Counted from the stretch's first letter, positions 16,636 to 25,500 are shown. The stretch: DNA of 64,000 nucleotides from Nocardiopsis flavescens (GCF_900141985.1 NZ_FQZK01000003.1:434001-498000), one strand, 5' to 3'. The notes: generated from the sequence alone by a model not told the origin. Numbers and translations: made by a program.

Positions 16636-17225
16636 GCCGTGCTCCGCTCTGGCGGTGGTCCCGGGTCGGTCCTCCAGCCTAATGCCCAGGTCCGCACGGT
16701 CGTGTAGCGGTCCTCCCGTTCGGGCCGGCTCTCGACGAGGTGCACGTCGCGGACGGGCCAGGGTGCCCGGGGGCCGCTTCCCAGCTCGGTGAGCAGGCCG
16801 TCCAGGTCGCGGGGAGGGCGGCTGCGGGCGACGGTGAGGTGCGGCACGTAGGCGCGGTCCTCGACGGGCAGGCCGACGGCGGAGGCCGCGGCCCTGAGGT
16901 CGGCGGCCAGGCGGGCCAGGGCCCCGGTGTCGCCGCCGACTCCCGCCCACAGGACGGAGGAGCGGTCGCGGTGCGGGCCGGGGAAGACGCCCCACCCTTC
17001 GGCGGTGAGGTCGAAGGGGGCGTGGCCGCCGACCGCCCCGTCGAGGACCCCGGTGAGGACCGGCAGCAGGTCGTCGGGGACCTCGCCGAGGAAAACGAGG
17101 GTGAGGTGCCACTCCGCGGGAGGGGTCCAGTGCAGGTCGGGCCTGCGCCCCGGCCCCGGTTCGCGGGCGTCCCGGACGGCGTCGACGACCTCGGGGGGCG
17201 GTGCCAGGGCGGCGAACAGTCTCAT
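16632..17225 (-). CDS. thpR: RNA 2',3'-cyclic phosphodiesterase (2'-5' RNA ligase family)
   Basis: A 197-residue protein of the 2H phosphoesterase family, which opens 2',3'-cyclic phosphates on RNA ends. Both signature motifs are present: HLTLVFLG at about residues 41-48 and HLTVARS near 130-136, each supplying a catalytic His-x-Thr. The start MRLFAAL is typical of bacterial ThpR. The reading frame extends far upstream, but ATG 17225 is chosen from homology-like content. The stop overlaps a 32-residue membrane protein gene. Confidence 0.9.
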   Translation of the reverse strand: MRLFAALAPPPEVVDAVRDAREPGPGRRPDLHWTPPAEWHLTLVFLGEVPDDLLPVLTGVLDGAVGGHAPFDLTAEGWGVFPGPHRDRSSVLWAGVGGDTGALARLAADLRAAASAVGLPVEDRAYVPHLTVARSRPPRDLDGLLTELGSGPRAPWPVRDVHLVESRPEREDRYTTVRTWALGWRTDPGPPPERSTA

Positions 17226-17724
17226 GGGGGCATCCTCGCATCCGGCCGCGGGCCCGGGCAGGGTCGGCGGGTCCCGCTCCCGCCCCGGCTCCCCGGGAGA
17301 AGGCGGCCCCGCGTGCCGGTGCCCGCCGGTGTGCTCCTCGTCCCGGCCGGGGGCGTCGTTCGCCTCGGCGCGGACCGGCGGGCCGCCGGTGGCGGCGCTC
17401 CGGGGAGCGGGCCGGGACCCGCGGGTGCGGCGCGCCGCCCTGTCGGTGATGTTCGCCGCCACGGGCACGGCGTCCCCGGCCGGTTTCGCGGTGAGCGGTC
17501 CGCTGACCAGCGGGATAGGGTCCCTGCCACCGCTCACGGGGCGCCGCCGGCGGGGGCGGCGGGCGGCGAGAAGGTGTTCCCCCGGCCGGGCGGCGGGCCG
17601 TTCCGCCGCGCGGTGCGAAGACTGTCGGCGGTCGGCCCGGTGCCGGTCCCGGTGCGCGGCGACCGCCCGGGCCCTGGCGTCCGGGGGCGCGGGGCCTCCC
17701 GGACGCGCGGGCCGTCGGCGGTCC
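17226..17724. other. Intergenic stretch without a supported gene
   Basis: About 500 very GC-rich bases between thpR and the MFS transporter gene, both on the minus strand. The open frames on either strand are Arg/Pro/Gly-rich shadows with no ribosome site. No strong hairpin, repeat or promoter was found. Confidence 0.4.
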
Positions 17725-19113
17725 TCAGCGGGCGCGGGGCCCGGTGAGGTCGTCGTGCCTCCCGGGCGCGGCGGGCGTCTCCGCGGCGCCGTTCCCGGCC
17801 GCGGCGCCGGCGTCCGGCACCGCCTCCCCCGCCTCCGGCTCCCCGGCCCGGGCGGGCTCCCGGGCGACCGGTGCGCGTCGGCGTCCGGGCAGCAGGTCGC
17901 GCACGTGCACGCCCTTGACCCGGAACAGCGGGACGGAGAGCGCGCCGACCACGAGCATCGTGAACACGCCGCCGATGACCATGCTGGTCTGCGGCCCGAA
18001 GGTGTCGGCGAGGAAGCCCACCACCGGGGCGCCGATCGGGGCCACGCCCATGAACACCAGCAGGAACATGCTCATGACCCGTCCGCGCATGCTCGGGTCC
18101 ACGGTGAGCTGGAAGGTGGCGTTGAGCGTGGTCACGTAGGTCATGAAGGCGATGCCCATGGGCACCAGCACCACGACGAACGCGAGGTAGGTCGGCATGA
18201 GCCCGGCGACGAGCTGGCCCACGCCGAAGGCCATCGCGCCGACGAGGACGAGCCGCAGCCGTGGCCGGTCCCGCCGGGCGGCCAGCAGCGCGCCGACGAG
18301 GGCGCCGACCGCCAGGCAGGCGGCGGCCACTCCGAACGCGGCGGCCCCGGTCTCGAACACGTTGTTGACCACCAGGGCGATCTGGGTCTGCCCGTTGGCG
18401 CCGAAGAACTGGGTGGACGCGGCCAGCAGGAGCAGCAGCACGAGGTCGCGCCGGCCGCTCACGTAGGCCAGGCCCTCGCGGATCTGCCCCTTGCCCCGGG
18501 GCACCGGCTCGGTGGGGTTGAGCTCCGCGGTGCGGATGAGCAGCAGCGCCAGGATGGTGAACCCGAACGAGGCCCCGTTGAGGAGGAAGACCGGGCCGCT
18601 GCCGATCCAGGCGATGAGCAGTCCGGCGATGGCCGGGCCGGTCACCCGGCCGAGCTGGAAGCTGGCGCTGTTGAGCGCGATCGCGTTGGTCAGCAGGTCC
18701 CGGTCGACCATCTCGGGGACGAAGGCCTGGCGCCCGGGGTTGTCGAGCACGGTGATCAGCCCGAGCCCGAACGCGAACAGGTACACGTGCCAGACCTGCG
18801 CGGCCCCCAGGGTGGCCAGCACGCCCAGGGCGACGGCGAGCACGCCCATGGCGCCCTGGGTGAACACCAGCAGGCGGCGCTTGTTCAGCCGGTCCACGAG
18901 GGCGCCGCCCCACAGGCCGAGGAACAGCATGGGGAGGAACTGGAGGGCGGTGGTCATCCCGAGCGCGATGCCGCTGCCGCCGCTGAGCTGGAGGACCAGC
19001 CAGTCCTGGGCGATGCGCTGCATCCAGGTGCCGGGGTTGGAGAGCAGTTGTCCGAGCGCGTACAGGCGGTAGTTGCGCACGGACAGTGAGCGGAACATGG
19101 CGATACGCCGCAT
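17725..19113 (-). CDS. MFS transporter (EntS/MFS_3-like exporter)
   Basis: A 462-residue major facilitator with about twelve hydrophobic helices and the MFS_3-type opening FRSLSVRNYRLYALGQLLS. The loop between helices 2 and 3 has GALVDRLNKRRLL, the family's conserved basic motif. The C-terminus is a long Ala/Glu/Pro tail. Relatives export siderophores, macrolides or similar compounds; the substrate here is unknown. ATG 19113 has GGGAGGG five bases ahead. Start codon and ribosome site lie inside the 3' arm of a perfect 18-base inverted repeat, so expression may be controlled at translation. Confidence 0.85.
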   Translation of the reverse strand: MRRIAMFRSLSVRNYRLYALGQLLSNPGTWMQRIAQDWLVLQLSGGSGIALGMTTALQFLPMLFLGLWGGALVDRLNKRRLLVFTQGAMGVLAVALGVLATLGAAQVWHVYLFAFGLGLITVLDNPGRQAFVPEMVDRDLLTNAIALNSASFQLGRVTGPAIAGLLIAWIGSGPVFLLNGASFGFTILALLLIRTAELNPTEPVPRGKGQIREGLAYVSGRRDLVLLLLLAASTQFFGANGQTQIALVVNNVFETGAAAFGVAAACLAVGALVGALLAARRDRPRLRLVLVGAMAFGVGQLVAGLMPTYLAFVVVLVPMGIAFMTYVTTLNATFQLTVDPSMRGRVMSMFLLVFMGVAPIGAPVVGFLADTFGPQTSMVIGGVFTMLVVGALSVPLFRVKGVHVRDLLPGRRRAPVAREPARAGEPEAGEAVPDAGAAAGNGAAETPAAPGRHDDLTGPRAR

Positions 19114-19150
19114 CAGTCCCTCCCCTGTACGGGGGGAGGGACTGATGCGG
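19108..19150 (-). promoter_or_regulatory. Perfect 18-bp inverted repeat masking the MFS start
   Basis: Arms 19108-19125 and 19133-19150 are perfectly complementary with a seven-base loop. On the mRNA the 3' arm contains both GGGGAGGG and the ATG of the transporter gene, so the folded RNA would hide the ribosome site completely. As DNA it could instead be a repressor operator. The same repeat places a mirror-image ribosome site and ATG on the plus strand. Confidence 0.7.
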
Positions 19151-19352
19151 TCACCGGGATGTTCCGGGCGAGAAAGGGTAAACGGCGTTGACTCATCACT
19201 GGGCACAACGTCGTCCACCGCCGTGGGAATTCCCGCGGCGCGGAGCCGGCGGGGCGCGCGCCCCGGGGCCCCTACCCCGTCCGCCCCGCACGGGGGACGG
19301 CCCGGCCCCGGGGCCGGGCACCGCGGCGGGTGCGGGTGCGGGAGGACGCGGT

Positions 19353-20813
19353 CTAGCCGATGAGCATGTAGATCGGGTGCTCGGCGAAGTGGACCAGGAA
19401 GACCAGCGAGATGACCCACATGAGCGGGTGGACCTGGCGGCCCTTGCCCTCGACCAGGCGGACGAAGGTGAAGACGATGAACGCCATCCCGATGCCGTTG
19501 GCGATCGAGTAGGTGAACGGCATGATCACGATCGCGAAGAACGACGCCAGGCCCACGGCCGGGTCCGCGAAGTCGATCTTGCCGACCGGCACCATCATCA
19601 TGAAGCCGACGATGATGAGGACCGGGGTGGCGGCCTCGAAGGGCACGATGGTGACCAGGGGCGCGAAGAAGGTCGCGACGACCATCATCAGGCCGGTGAC
19701 GATCGGGGCGATGCCGGTGCGCGCGCCCTCCGCGACACCCGCGGCGGACTCGGCGTACACGGTGGCGATCGAGGACGAGGTGAGGCCGCCGAAGATCGTG
19801 CCGAAGGAGTCGATGGCCAGGACCTCGCGGGTCTTGGGCAGGTTGCCGTTCTCGTCGGTCAGGCCGGCCTGGTGGGCGACGCCCACCATGGTGCCCATGG
19901 TGTCGAAGAAGTCGGCCAGCATCAGCGTGAACAGCAGCATCACGACGGTCGCGAGGCCCACGTCGGCCCAGCGGGAGAAGATGTCGAAGCCGCCGTCGGC
20001 GAACAGGCCGATGAGGGAGAAGTCCGGCAGGGCGACGATGTCGCCGAGGGAGGTCGGCAGCTCCGGGGTGTACATCGGCAGCTGCCAGCCCAGGCCCTCC
20101 TCTCCGCGGTCGCCCCACACGGCCTGGACGGCGATCGCCAGGGCGGTGGCGACCACGATGCCCAGCAGCATCGCGCCGCGGATCTTGCGGACGTAGAGGG
20201 CGACGGTGACCAGCAGGCCGACGACGAAGATCAGGATCGGCAGGGTGTTCAGGCCGTTGTCGCCCAGGCTGACGATGGTGCCGCCCTCGCCGCCGATGAA
20301 CCCGGCGTTGACGAAGCCGATCATCGTGAGGAACAGGCCCACACCCACGCCGATGGCGATCTTGAGTCCGCCGGGGATCGCGGCGAAGACCGCGGTGCGG
20401 AACCCGGTCAGGACCAGGATCGTGAGGATGACGCCTTCCACGATCAGGAGCAGGAAGACGTCGGCCCAGGTCATCATCGGGGCGATGGTGAAGGCCACCA
20501 CCGCGTTGAGGCCCATGCCCGCGGCCAGCGCGAACGGGTACCGGCTGACGACGCCCATGAGGATGCTGCTGATCGCCGCCACCAGAGCGGTCACCGCGAC
20601 GAGCTGGGGGACCTCCAGCGTGTCGCCGTTGACGTCCTGCGCGCTGCTGAGGATCAGCGGGTTGAGGACGATGATGTAGGCCATGGCGAAGAAGGTCGCC
20701 AGACCGCCGCGGATCTCGGTGCCGAGCGTGGAACCGCGCTCGGAGATGTGGAAGAAGCGGTCGAGGGGCCCGCCGGACCCCTGGGTGGCGGGGGATGTGG
20801 TCGGTACGTTCAC
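19353..20813 (-). CDS. NCS2-family purine permease (adenine/guanine/hypoxanthine type)
   Basis: A 486-residue membrane protein with about 12-14 helices. The opening LGTEIRGGLATFFAMAYIIV and the NPLILS stretch are diagnostic of the AzgA/PbuG branch of NCS2 transporters, which take up guanine, hypoxanthine or adenine with protons. The DFFDTMGT motif in the middle is part of the substrate site. It starts with GTG at 20813 and has only a weak CAGG ahead. The upstream 220 bases are less GC-rich than the surroundings and probably hold the promoter. I compared them with the purine riboswitch core and saw no match. Confidence 0.9.
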   Translation of the reverse strand: MNVPTTSPATQGSGGPLDRFFHISERGSTLGTEIRGGLATFFAMAYIIVLNPLILSSAQDVNGDTLEVPQLVAVTALVAAISSILMGVVSRYPFALAAGMGLNAVVAFTIAPMMTWADVFLLLIVEGVILTILVLTGFRTAVFAAIPGGLKIAIGVGVGLFLTMIGFVNAGFIGGEGGTIVSLGDNGLNTLPILIFVVGLLVTVALYVRKIRGAMLLGIVVATALAIAVQAVWGDRGEEGLGWQLPMYTPELPTSLGDIVALPDFSLIGLFADGGFDIFSRWADVGLATVVMLLFTLMLADFFDTMGTMVGVAHQAGLTDENGNLPKTREVLAIDSFGTIFGGLTSSSIATVYAESAAGVAEGARTGIAPIVTGLMMVVATFFAPLVTIVPFEAATPVLIIVGFMMMVPVGKIDFADPAVGLASFFAIVIMPFTYSIANGIGMAFIVFTFVRLVEGKGRQVHPLMWVISLVFLVHFAEHPIYMLIG

Positions 20814-21034
20814 GATGTCAGCCTGACCTGGTCGCGTTTATCCGGACAACAAGGATTCTGGGCCACATTAGTTGCAGGTTCATACAACAGCCCACCCTCG
20901 TTTCACCCCCGTTTCGTAGAAAACGCCATGTGTCCGGATGATCCGCTCACCCGATGTGATCAACCTTTCCCTGCTCAGCGCACATGCCGCCCCGCTCCGT
21001 GGAGCGGCCCCGGGTCTGCGGCTAGCCTGGAGCC

Positions 21035-21319
21035 GTGCGCAAACCTCGACGGCCGGACCCGGAAGTCCACGAAAGCGATTACCGCGTCCCCGCGGCGCTC
21101 GGAACACTCGCCTGGGCGGTCGCGCTGGCCGTTCTGCTGCTGATGGGCGACGGCCTGCCCGAGACCGAGCGCTGGTGGATCGGCGTGTGCGCGACGGGCA
21201 CCGCCCTGGGCGTGTTCGGCTTCCTCTACATCCCCCGGCTGCTGCGCAAGCGGTCGGAGGCCGAGGGGCGCGCGGCCGAACGCCGCGACACCGCGGCCCA
21301 CGACCGGCCGGCGCCCTGA
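21035..21319 (+). CDS. DUF2530 domain membrane protein
   Basis: A 94-residue protein with two membrane helices (about residues 19-38 and 47-66) joined by a short loop with ERWW, and a charged Arg/Glu-rich tail. Size and pattern fit DUF2530, an actinobacterial family of unknown function. It starts with GTG, and TAGCCT (21023-21028) ends six bases before it, which fits a leaderless transcript. The methyltransferase gene follows 61 bases later. Confidence 0.75.
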   Translation: MRKPRRPDPEVHESDYRVPAALGTLAWAVALAVLLLMGDGLPETERWWIGVCATGTALGVFGFLYIPRLLRKRSEAEGRAAERRDTAAHDRPAP

Positions 21320-21380
21320 TCGGGGCCGCGCGGACCCGGCCCCGAACGCCCTGGTGGGTCCGGTGACCGATAATGGACGG

Positions 21381-22877
21381 GTGCCTGAGACAGCCTTCCC
21401 GCGCGGACTCGCCGAGCGACTGCGCGCCATCCTCATCGACGCCGACTACACGGTGTCCGGCGTGCGCGACCGGCTGGGCGACGCCGCGGCCCGCGCCCTG
21501 GCCCGCGAGGAGCTCGTGCCCGCGCTGCGCGCCACCGGCGGCGACGAGCGGCTCGGCCTGCTGCTGCGCCTGTGGTGGCTCCAGAGCCCCATCCCCGCCC
21601 GGGCCGCCCGGGCGGTCCTGCCCGTGGACGAGCTGGCCGCGGCCGGGCTGGTCCGCGTGGACGAGCGGCCCGACGGCCCCGTCGTGCGCTCCCTCGTCCA
21701 CCTGGGCCCCTGGGAGCTGGAGGAGGGCCGGCCCGGCTTCGTCGTCTCCGACCCCAAGGTGCGCCCCGGCCGCGGGGAGGTGCCCCGGGCCGACCACGTG
21801 GTGGGGGCGGGCGGCGCCTCGGCCACCCTCTCCCGGCTGATCGTCGACGGCCCGGCCGAGCGCGCCCTCGACGTGGGCACCGGCTGCGGCGTGCAGGCGC
21901 TGCACCTGGCCTCCCGCTCCCGGGAGATCACCGCCACCGACCTCAACCCGCGTGCCCTGCGCATGGCCGCGCTCAGCACGGCCCTGTCCGGGGTGCCCGA
22001 CGTCCGCCTGCTCCCGGGCTCCCTGTACGAGCCGGTGGCGGACGAGCGGTTCGACCTGATCGTGTCCAACCCGCCGTTCGTCATCACCCCCGACGCCTCC
22101 CGCTACACCTACCGGGAGTCCGACCTGCCGGGCGACACGGTCTGCGCGGAGCTGGTGCGCGAGGCGCCCGCCCACCTCACCGAGGGCGGCTGGTGCCAGA
22201 TCCTCGCCAACTGGGTCCACTCCGACGGCGACGACTGGGAGGACCGGGTCGGCGGCTGGATCACCGGGACCGGCTGCTCGGGCTGGGTGGTCCAGCGCGA
22301 CGTGCAGGACCCCGCGGAGTACGTGGAGCTGTGGCTGCGCGACTCCTGCGAGCACGGCACCCCCGAGTACACCCGCCGCTACGACGCCTGGCTGGACTAC
22401 TTCGAGCGCGAGGGCATCAAGGGCATCGGGTTCGGGTGGATCAGCCTGCGCAACGACGTCGCGCAGGACGCGACGGTGCGGGTGGAGCAGCTGCGCCACG
22501 ACATCGAGCAGCCGGTGGGCCCCTACCTCCCCTCCGTGGTGGACGGGGCGATGACGGCGCACCGGCTGACCGACGCCGCGCTGCTGTCGGCGCACGTGGC
22601 CCTGGCCCCGGGCGTGGTCGAGGAGCGCGTCGGCGTCCCCGGTGCCCCCGACCCGGAGAAGATCGTGCTGCGCCAGCGCGACGGGCTGCGGCGGGTGGCC
22701 CGGGTGGGCACCGTGGAGGCCGCGCTGGCCGGGGTCTGCGACGGGACGATGCCGGTGGGCCCGCTGTTGGACGCCATCGCCCAGCTCATCAACGAGGACC
22801 CCGCCGCGGTGCGCGAGCGGGTGCCCGGCGCGCTGCGCACCCTCATCTCCGAGGGCTTCTTCACCGTCACCCGCTGA
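21381..22877 (+). CDS. Class I SAM-dependent methyltransferase (HemK-like, NPPF motif)
   Basis: A 498-residue protein. The N-terminal part is helical (LRAILIDADYTVSGVRDRLG) and resembles the helper domain of ribosomal or release-factor methyltransferases. The centre is a Rossmann methyltransferase with ALDVGTGCGVQALHLA for SAM binding and IVSNPPF, the motif of N5-glutamine and N6-adenine methyltransferases. The C-terminal 150 residues are an extra helical domain. GTG 21381 is chosen because GATAAT (21369-21374) ends six bases before it (leaderless pattern); in-frame alternatives are at 21354 and 21363. The target may be protein or RNA. Confidence 0.8.
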   Translation: MPETAFPRGLAERLRAILIDADYTVSGVRDRLGDAAARALAREELVPALRATGGDERLGLLLRLWWLQSPIPARAARAVLPVDELAAAGLVRVDERPDGPVVRSLVHLGPWELEEGRPGFVVSDPKVRPGRGEVPRADHVVGAGGASATLSRLIVDGPAERALDVGTGCGVQALHLASRSREITATDLNPRALRMAALSTALSGVPDVRLLPGSLYEPVADERFDLIVSNPPFVITPDASRYTYRESDLPGDTVCAELVREAPAHLTEGGWCQILANWVHSDGDDWEDRVGGWITGTGCSGWVVQRDVQDPAEYVELWLRDSCEHGTPEYTRRYDAWLDYFEREGIKGIGFGWISLRNDVAQDATVRVEQLRHDIEQPVGPYLPSVVDGAMTAHRLTDAALLSAHVALAPGVVEERVGVPGAPDPEKIVLRQRDGLRRVARVGTVEAALAGVCDGTMPVGPLLDAIAQLINEDPAAVRERVPGALRTLISEGFFTVTR

Positions 22878-22884
22878 CGCCGCG

Positions 22885-22896
22885 CCCCCCCCCCCC
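22885..22896. repeat. Run of twelve C residues
   Basis: Twelve consecutive C residues lie eight bases after the methyltransferase stop. It is the longest homopolymer I noticed in the window. It may vary in length between isolates, or could be a sequencing error site. Confidence 0.9.
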
Positions 22897-22950
22897 GGGC
22901 CCGGCCCCGCGGGGCGGCTTCGGAGGAACAGGCTCCCGCCCGCCGGGCGG

Positions 22951-23098
22951 GTCGGCCCTGCCCGGACACCTCGTCGAACGCCTCGTCCCCGGGACCCGGC
23001 GCCCCCGGGCGCGGTAACGGGCCGCCCCGGTCCAGCGGGGCGGTGCCGCAGGTCCGGGCGGTCAGCCCTGCCCGGACGCCTCGCCGGACGCCTCGTCC
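22951..23098. repeat. Partial duplication of the 3' end of the SRPBCC gene
   Basis: Bases 22951-22988 match 23061-23098 at 34 of 38 positions, exactly 110 bases apart. The right copy holds the last codons and the stop of the SRPBCC gene. In the left copy the stop has been changed, so it is a non-coding remnant. Confidence 0.7.
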
Positions 23099-23724
23099 GG
23101 GGCCCGGGTGTAGGCGGCGATGGTGCGCTCCGCGCAGGCGCGCACGGCCTCCGGGTCGGCCCCGGCCGCCAGATGGGCGGCCTCCCAGGCGCGGCCGCTC
23201 CGCTCCATGAAGGCCAGGGCCTCGGCCGAGGTCCCCCACCCGGTGAGCTCCAGGGGGACGTCGGAGCCGGTCTCCAGGTGCAGCGTGAGACCCAGGACGG
23301 ACAGGTCCCAGCCGACGCCCCCCGCGCCCGGGCCGTACTCGTCCCAGAAGGCGCCGAGCGGCGACGTGTGCGCCAGTTCGAAGCGGGTGCGCTCCCGGCC
23401 GTCCTCGGCGGGCAGCGGGGTCAGGGTGACGTGCACGTCGCTGCGCGCCCCCTCGAACTCCCAGCTGACGTGGAAGGACTTCGGCGGGTCGCAGGCCAGC
23501 ACCCGGCCGCTCGCGTTGCCCTCCACCCGGTAGGCGCCGCCCGGGCGCAGGTCCCCGCTGACGGGGGCGAACCAGCGCGAGAGGCGGCCGGCGTCGGTGC
23601 AGGCGTCCCAGAGGTCCCCGACCCCGGTGGCGTAGTCGTGGGCGATGGTGACGGTGGCGGCGTCCCCCTCGCCGTCGACGGCGACGGTGCGCCGGGTGTC
23701 GTCGATCCGCCTCTGAACGTCCAT
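23062..23724 (-). CDS. SRPBCC (AHSA1-like) domain protein
   Basis: A 220-residue protein with a START/Bet v1-like fold. An N-terminal strand (ATVTIAHDYATGVGDLWDAC) is followed by RLSRWFAPVSGDLRPGG, the usual AHSA1 loop, and by strands GRVLACDPPKSFHVSWEF. An extra C-terminal helical stretch ends with EASGEASGQG. Such proteins bind small hydrophobic ligands; many are paired with ArsR regulators, but none is seen here. ATG 23724 has AGGGGAG ahead. Upstream there is a 26-base palindrome and an AT-rich patch. Confidence 0.8.
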   Translation of the reverse strand: MDVQRRIDDTRRTVAVDGEGDAATVTIAHDYATGVGDLWDACTDAGRLSRWFAPVSGDLRPGGAYRVEGNASGRVLACDPPKSFHVSWEFEGARSDVHVTLTPLPAEDGRERTRFELAHTSPLGAFWDEYGPGAGGVGWDLSVLGLTLHLETGSDVPLELTGWGTSAEALAFMERSGRAWEAAHLAAGADPEAVRACAERTIAAYTRAPDEASGEASGQG

Positions 23725-23891
23725 GGTCCGCTCCCCTGTCGTGTCCGGTCCCCGGCCGGCGTCGTTCCGGCCCGGGTCACCGCGGCCGCCTCCGGCGGTC
23801 CCGCTCTCCAGCGCCCCCGGGTGCGGCTCCGGGCGGGCGGCGAACCGCCGCGGACGGTCGCCGTCCCCGCGCACGGTGGCGGAGCCGTTCT

Positions 23892-23917
23892 CCCGCGGTA
23901 CCCGCGGGTACCGCGGG
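23892..23917. promoter_or_regulatory. Perfect 26-bp palindrome upstream of the SRPBCC gene
   Basis: The 13-base arms 23892-23904 and 23905-23917 are exact reverse complements with no spacer; the core carries GGTACC twice. It lies about 170 bases before the SRPBCC start and may be an operator. Confidence 0.5.
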
Positions 23918-24056
23918 GCGCGCCCACCCTCGCCGTACAGGGTCGCCCGGCACGCCGAAGGCGCGCACGGGACCACCATATAAGCAAAGAACTATATAAG
24001 CCAAGCCTGATATTGAGCGTGTCGTCCCCCTCCGTGACCGCGGCTGCGGCACGGGG
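23918..24056. other. Intergenic stretch with an AT-rich patch
   Basis: No supported gene. An AT-rich patch (about 23977-24016) holds two ATATAAGC copies and, on the minus strand, a TTGGCT/TATATG pair 16 bases apart that could be the promoter of the SRPBCC gene. The contrast with the flanking DNA is strong. Confidence 0.35.
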
Positions 24057-24491
24057 TCAGCCGGTGAAGACGATCTCGCCGGTGCCCAGCGCGTCGCCGC
24101 CCTCCAGCAGGGTGAAGGCCGGGGTGTCCGGGTGGGCGACGACCGCGTCGTCGCACTCCAGGCCGATCCGGTGCGTCTCCCCGGGCGGGAACTCGCGCAG
24201 GTCCACCGGCAGCTGCGCGTAGCAGGTGGTGGACTGCTCCTGGTACTCGAACTCGATGGTGGGGCGGTACCCCGAGAAGAAGGAGGTGCTCCGGCCGCCG
24301 TCGCCCGAGGCGTTCATGGTGAGCTCCACCGTGATCTGCCGGCCGGGCTCGAAGGTCTGCTCGCTGCCCGCGGGCGGAGCGCCCTCCTCGACGCCGCCGG
24401 AGCCCGAGGAGGAGTCCGGTTCGTCCGAGGAGCAGCCCGCCACCGCCACGAGGGCGGCGGCCGCGAGGAGAGCGATGGGGATCGTGCGCAT
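24057..24491 (-). CDS. Predicted lipoprotein
   Basis: A 144-residue protein with a lipoprotein signal: MRTIPIALL, an alanine-rich hydrophobic run and VAVAGC with the lipidated cysteine at residue 20. A Ser/Asp/Gly-rich linker follows, then a small beta-rich domain with FFSGYRPTIEFEYQEQ and two cysteines that could form a disulfide. No family was recognised. AGGA lies about nine bases before the ATG. It is divergent from the MOSC gene; the 157 bases between hold both promoters. Confidence 0.7.
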   Translation of the reverse strand: MRTIPIALLAAAALVAVAGCSSDEPDSSSGSGGVEEGAPPAGSEQTFEPGRQITVELTMNASGDGGRSTSFFSGYRPTIEFEYQEQSTTCYAQLPVDLREFPPGETHRIGLECDDAVVAHPDTPAFTLLEGGDALGTGEIVFTG

Positions 24492-24648
24492 GGAGGGGTC
24501 CTGTCGGTTCGGATGTCGGCCGGGTTCGTTACGCCAGGGAGGACGCGCCGGAATATACCCCGGTTCCTTCCAGGCCTCGATGAGAAGTACAGCGGGTGCG
24601 GAGCCCGGGGGCAAACCGGGGGTGCCCCCATGCGCTAGCGTGCTCGCC

Positions 24649-25500
24649 ATGGCCCGAATCTCCGAACTCGTCCACTACCCGGTCAAGGGGTGCGCGGGTG
24701 TCTCCCTGGACACCGCGGAACTCACCGCGGCCGGGCTCCGCCACGACCGCTCCTTCATGGTCGTGGACGGCGCGGGCGGCTTCCGCAGCCAGCGCAGGGA
24801 CCCGCGTATGGCCCGCATCCGCCCCGAGGCGGGCGAGGGCGTGCTGCGCCTGGCCGCCGACGGCGTCGAGCCGCTGACCGTGGCCGTCGACCCCGGAGGG
24901 CCCCGGGTCGGCGTCACCCTGCACCGGGAGCCGTTCACCGGCGTCGACCAGGGCGCCGCCGCCGCGGAGTGGCTCTCCCAGGTGCTCGGCGCCCCCAGCC
25001 GGCTCGTCCGGGTGCCCGGCGACCACGTGCGGGAGACCGGCGGCCTGACCCCGGGCACCAGCGGGTTCGCGGACAGCACCGCCGTGCTCGTGGCCTCCTC
25101 GGCCTCCCTGGACCTGCTCAACGGCCGCATCCTGGAGCGCGGCGCCGAGCCCGTGCCGGTCCGCCGGTTCCGTCCCAACATCGTGGTCTCCGGGTGGGCC
25201 GCCCCGCACACCGAGGACCTCGTACGCGCCGTGCGCCTGGGCACCGCCGAACTCGGCTACGCCAAGGTGTGCATCCGCTGCGCGGTCACCACCGTGGACC
25301 AGGAGACCGGCGAGAAGCGCGGGCCGGAGCCGCTGCGCACCCTGGCGGGCTACCGGCGGGCCGACGGGGGCGGCGTGTCCTTCGGCGCCAAGTTCGCGGT
25401 CACCCGGCCGGGCGTGCTGGCCGTCGGGGACGAGCTGGAGGTCACGGCCTGGGGCGAGGCCGAAGAGGGCCTGGGCACCCGGCTGGCCGCCGTGCTCTGA
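24649..25500 (+). CDS. MOSC domain protein (YcbX/mARC-like)
   Basis: A 283-residue protein with an N-terminal MOSC_N beta-barrel (ISELVHYPVKGCAGVSLD) and a C-terminal MOSC domain. RRFRPNIVVSG and CIRCAVTTVDQETGEK supply the conserved cysteine thought to bind the molybdenum cofactor. Relatives reduce N-hydroxylated bases and related compounds. TAGCGT (24636-24641) ends seven bases before the ATG and no ribosome site is visible, so the transcript is probably leaderless. Confidence 0.85.
   Translation: MARISELVHYPVKGCAGVSLDTAELTAAGLRHDRSFMVVDGAGGFRSQRRDPRMARIRPEAGEGVLRLAADGVEPLTVAVDPGGPRVGVTLHREPFTGVDQGAAAAEWLSQVLGAPSRLVRVPGDHVRETGGLTPGTSGFADSTAVLVASSASLDLLNGRILERGAEPVPVRRFRPNIVVSGWAAPHTEDLVRAVRLGTAELGYAKVCIRCAVTTVDQETGEKRGPEPLRTLAGYRRADGGGVSFGAKFAVTRPGVLAVGDELEVTAWGEAEEGLGTRLAAVL

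Noticed and set aside
20814-21034. Possible purine riboswitch before the NCS2 permease
   Set aside because: I looked for the conserved pyrimidine-rich core and paired loops and found no match.
19188-21143. Long plus-strand frame opposite the purine permease
   Set aside because: It is rich in His/Asp/Glu/Gly, as expected of the antisense frame of a membrane protein gene; the permease on the minus strand is clear.
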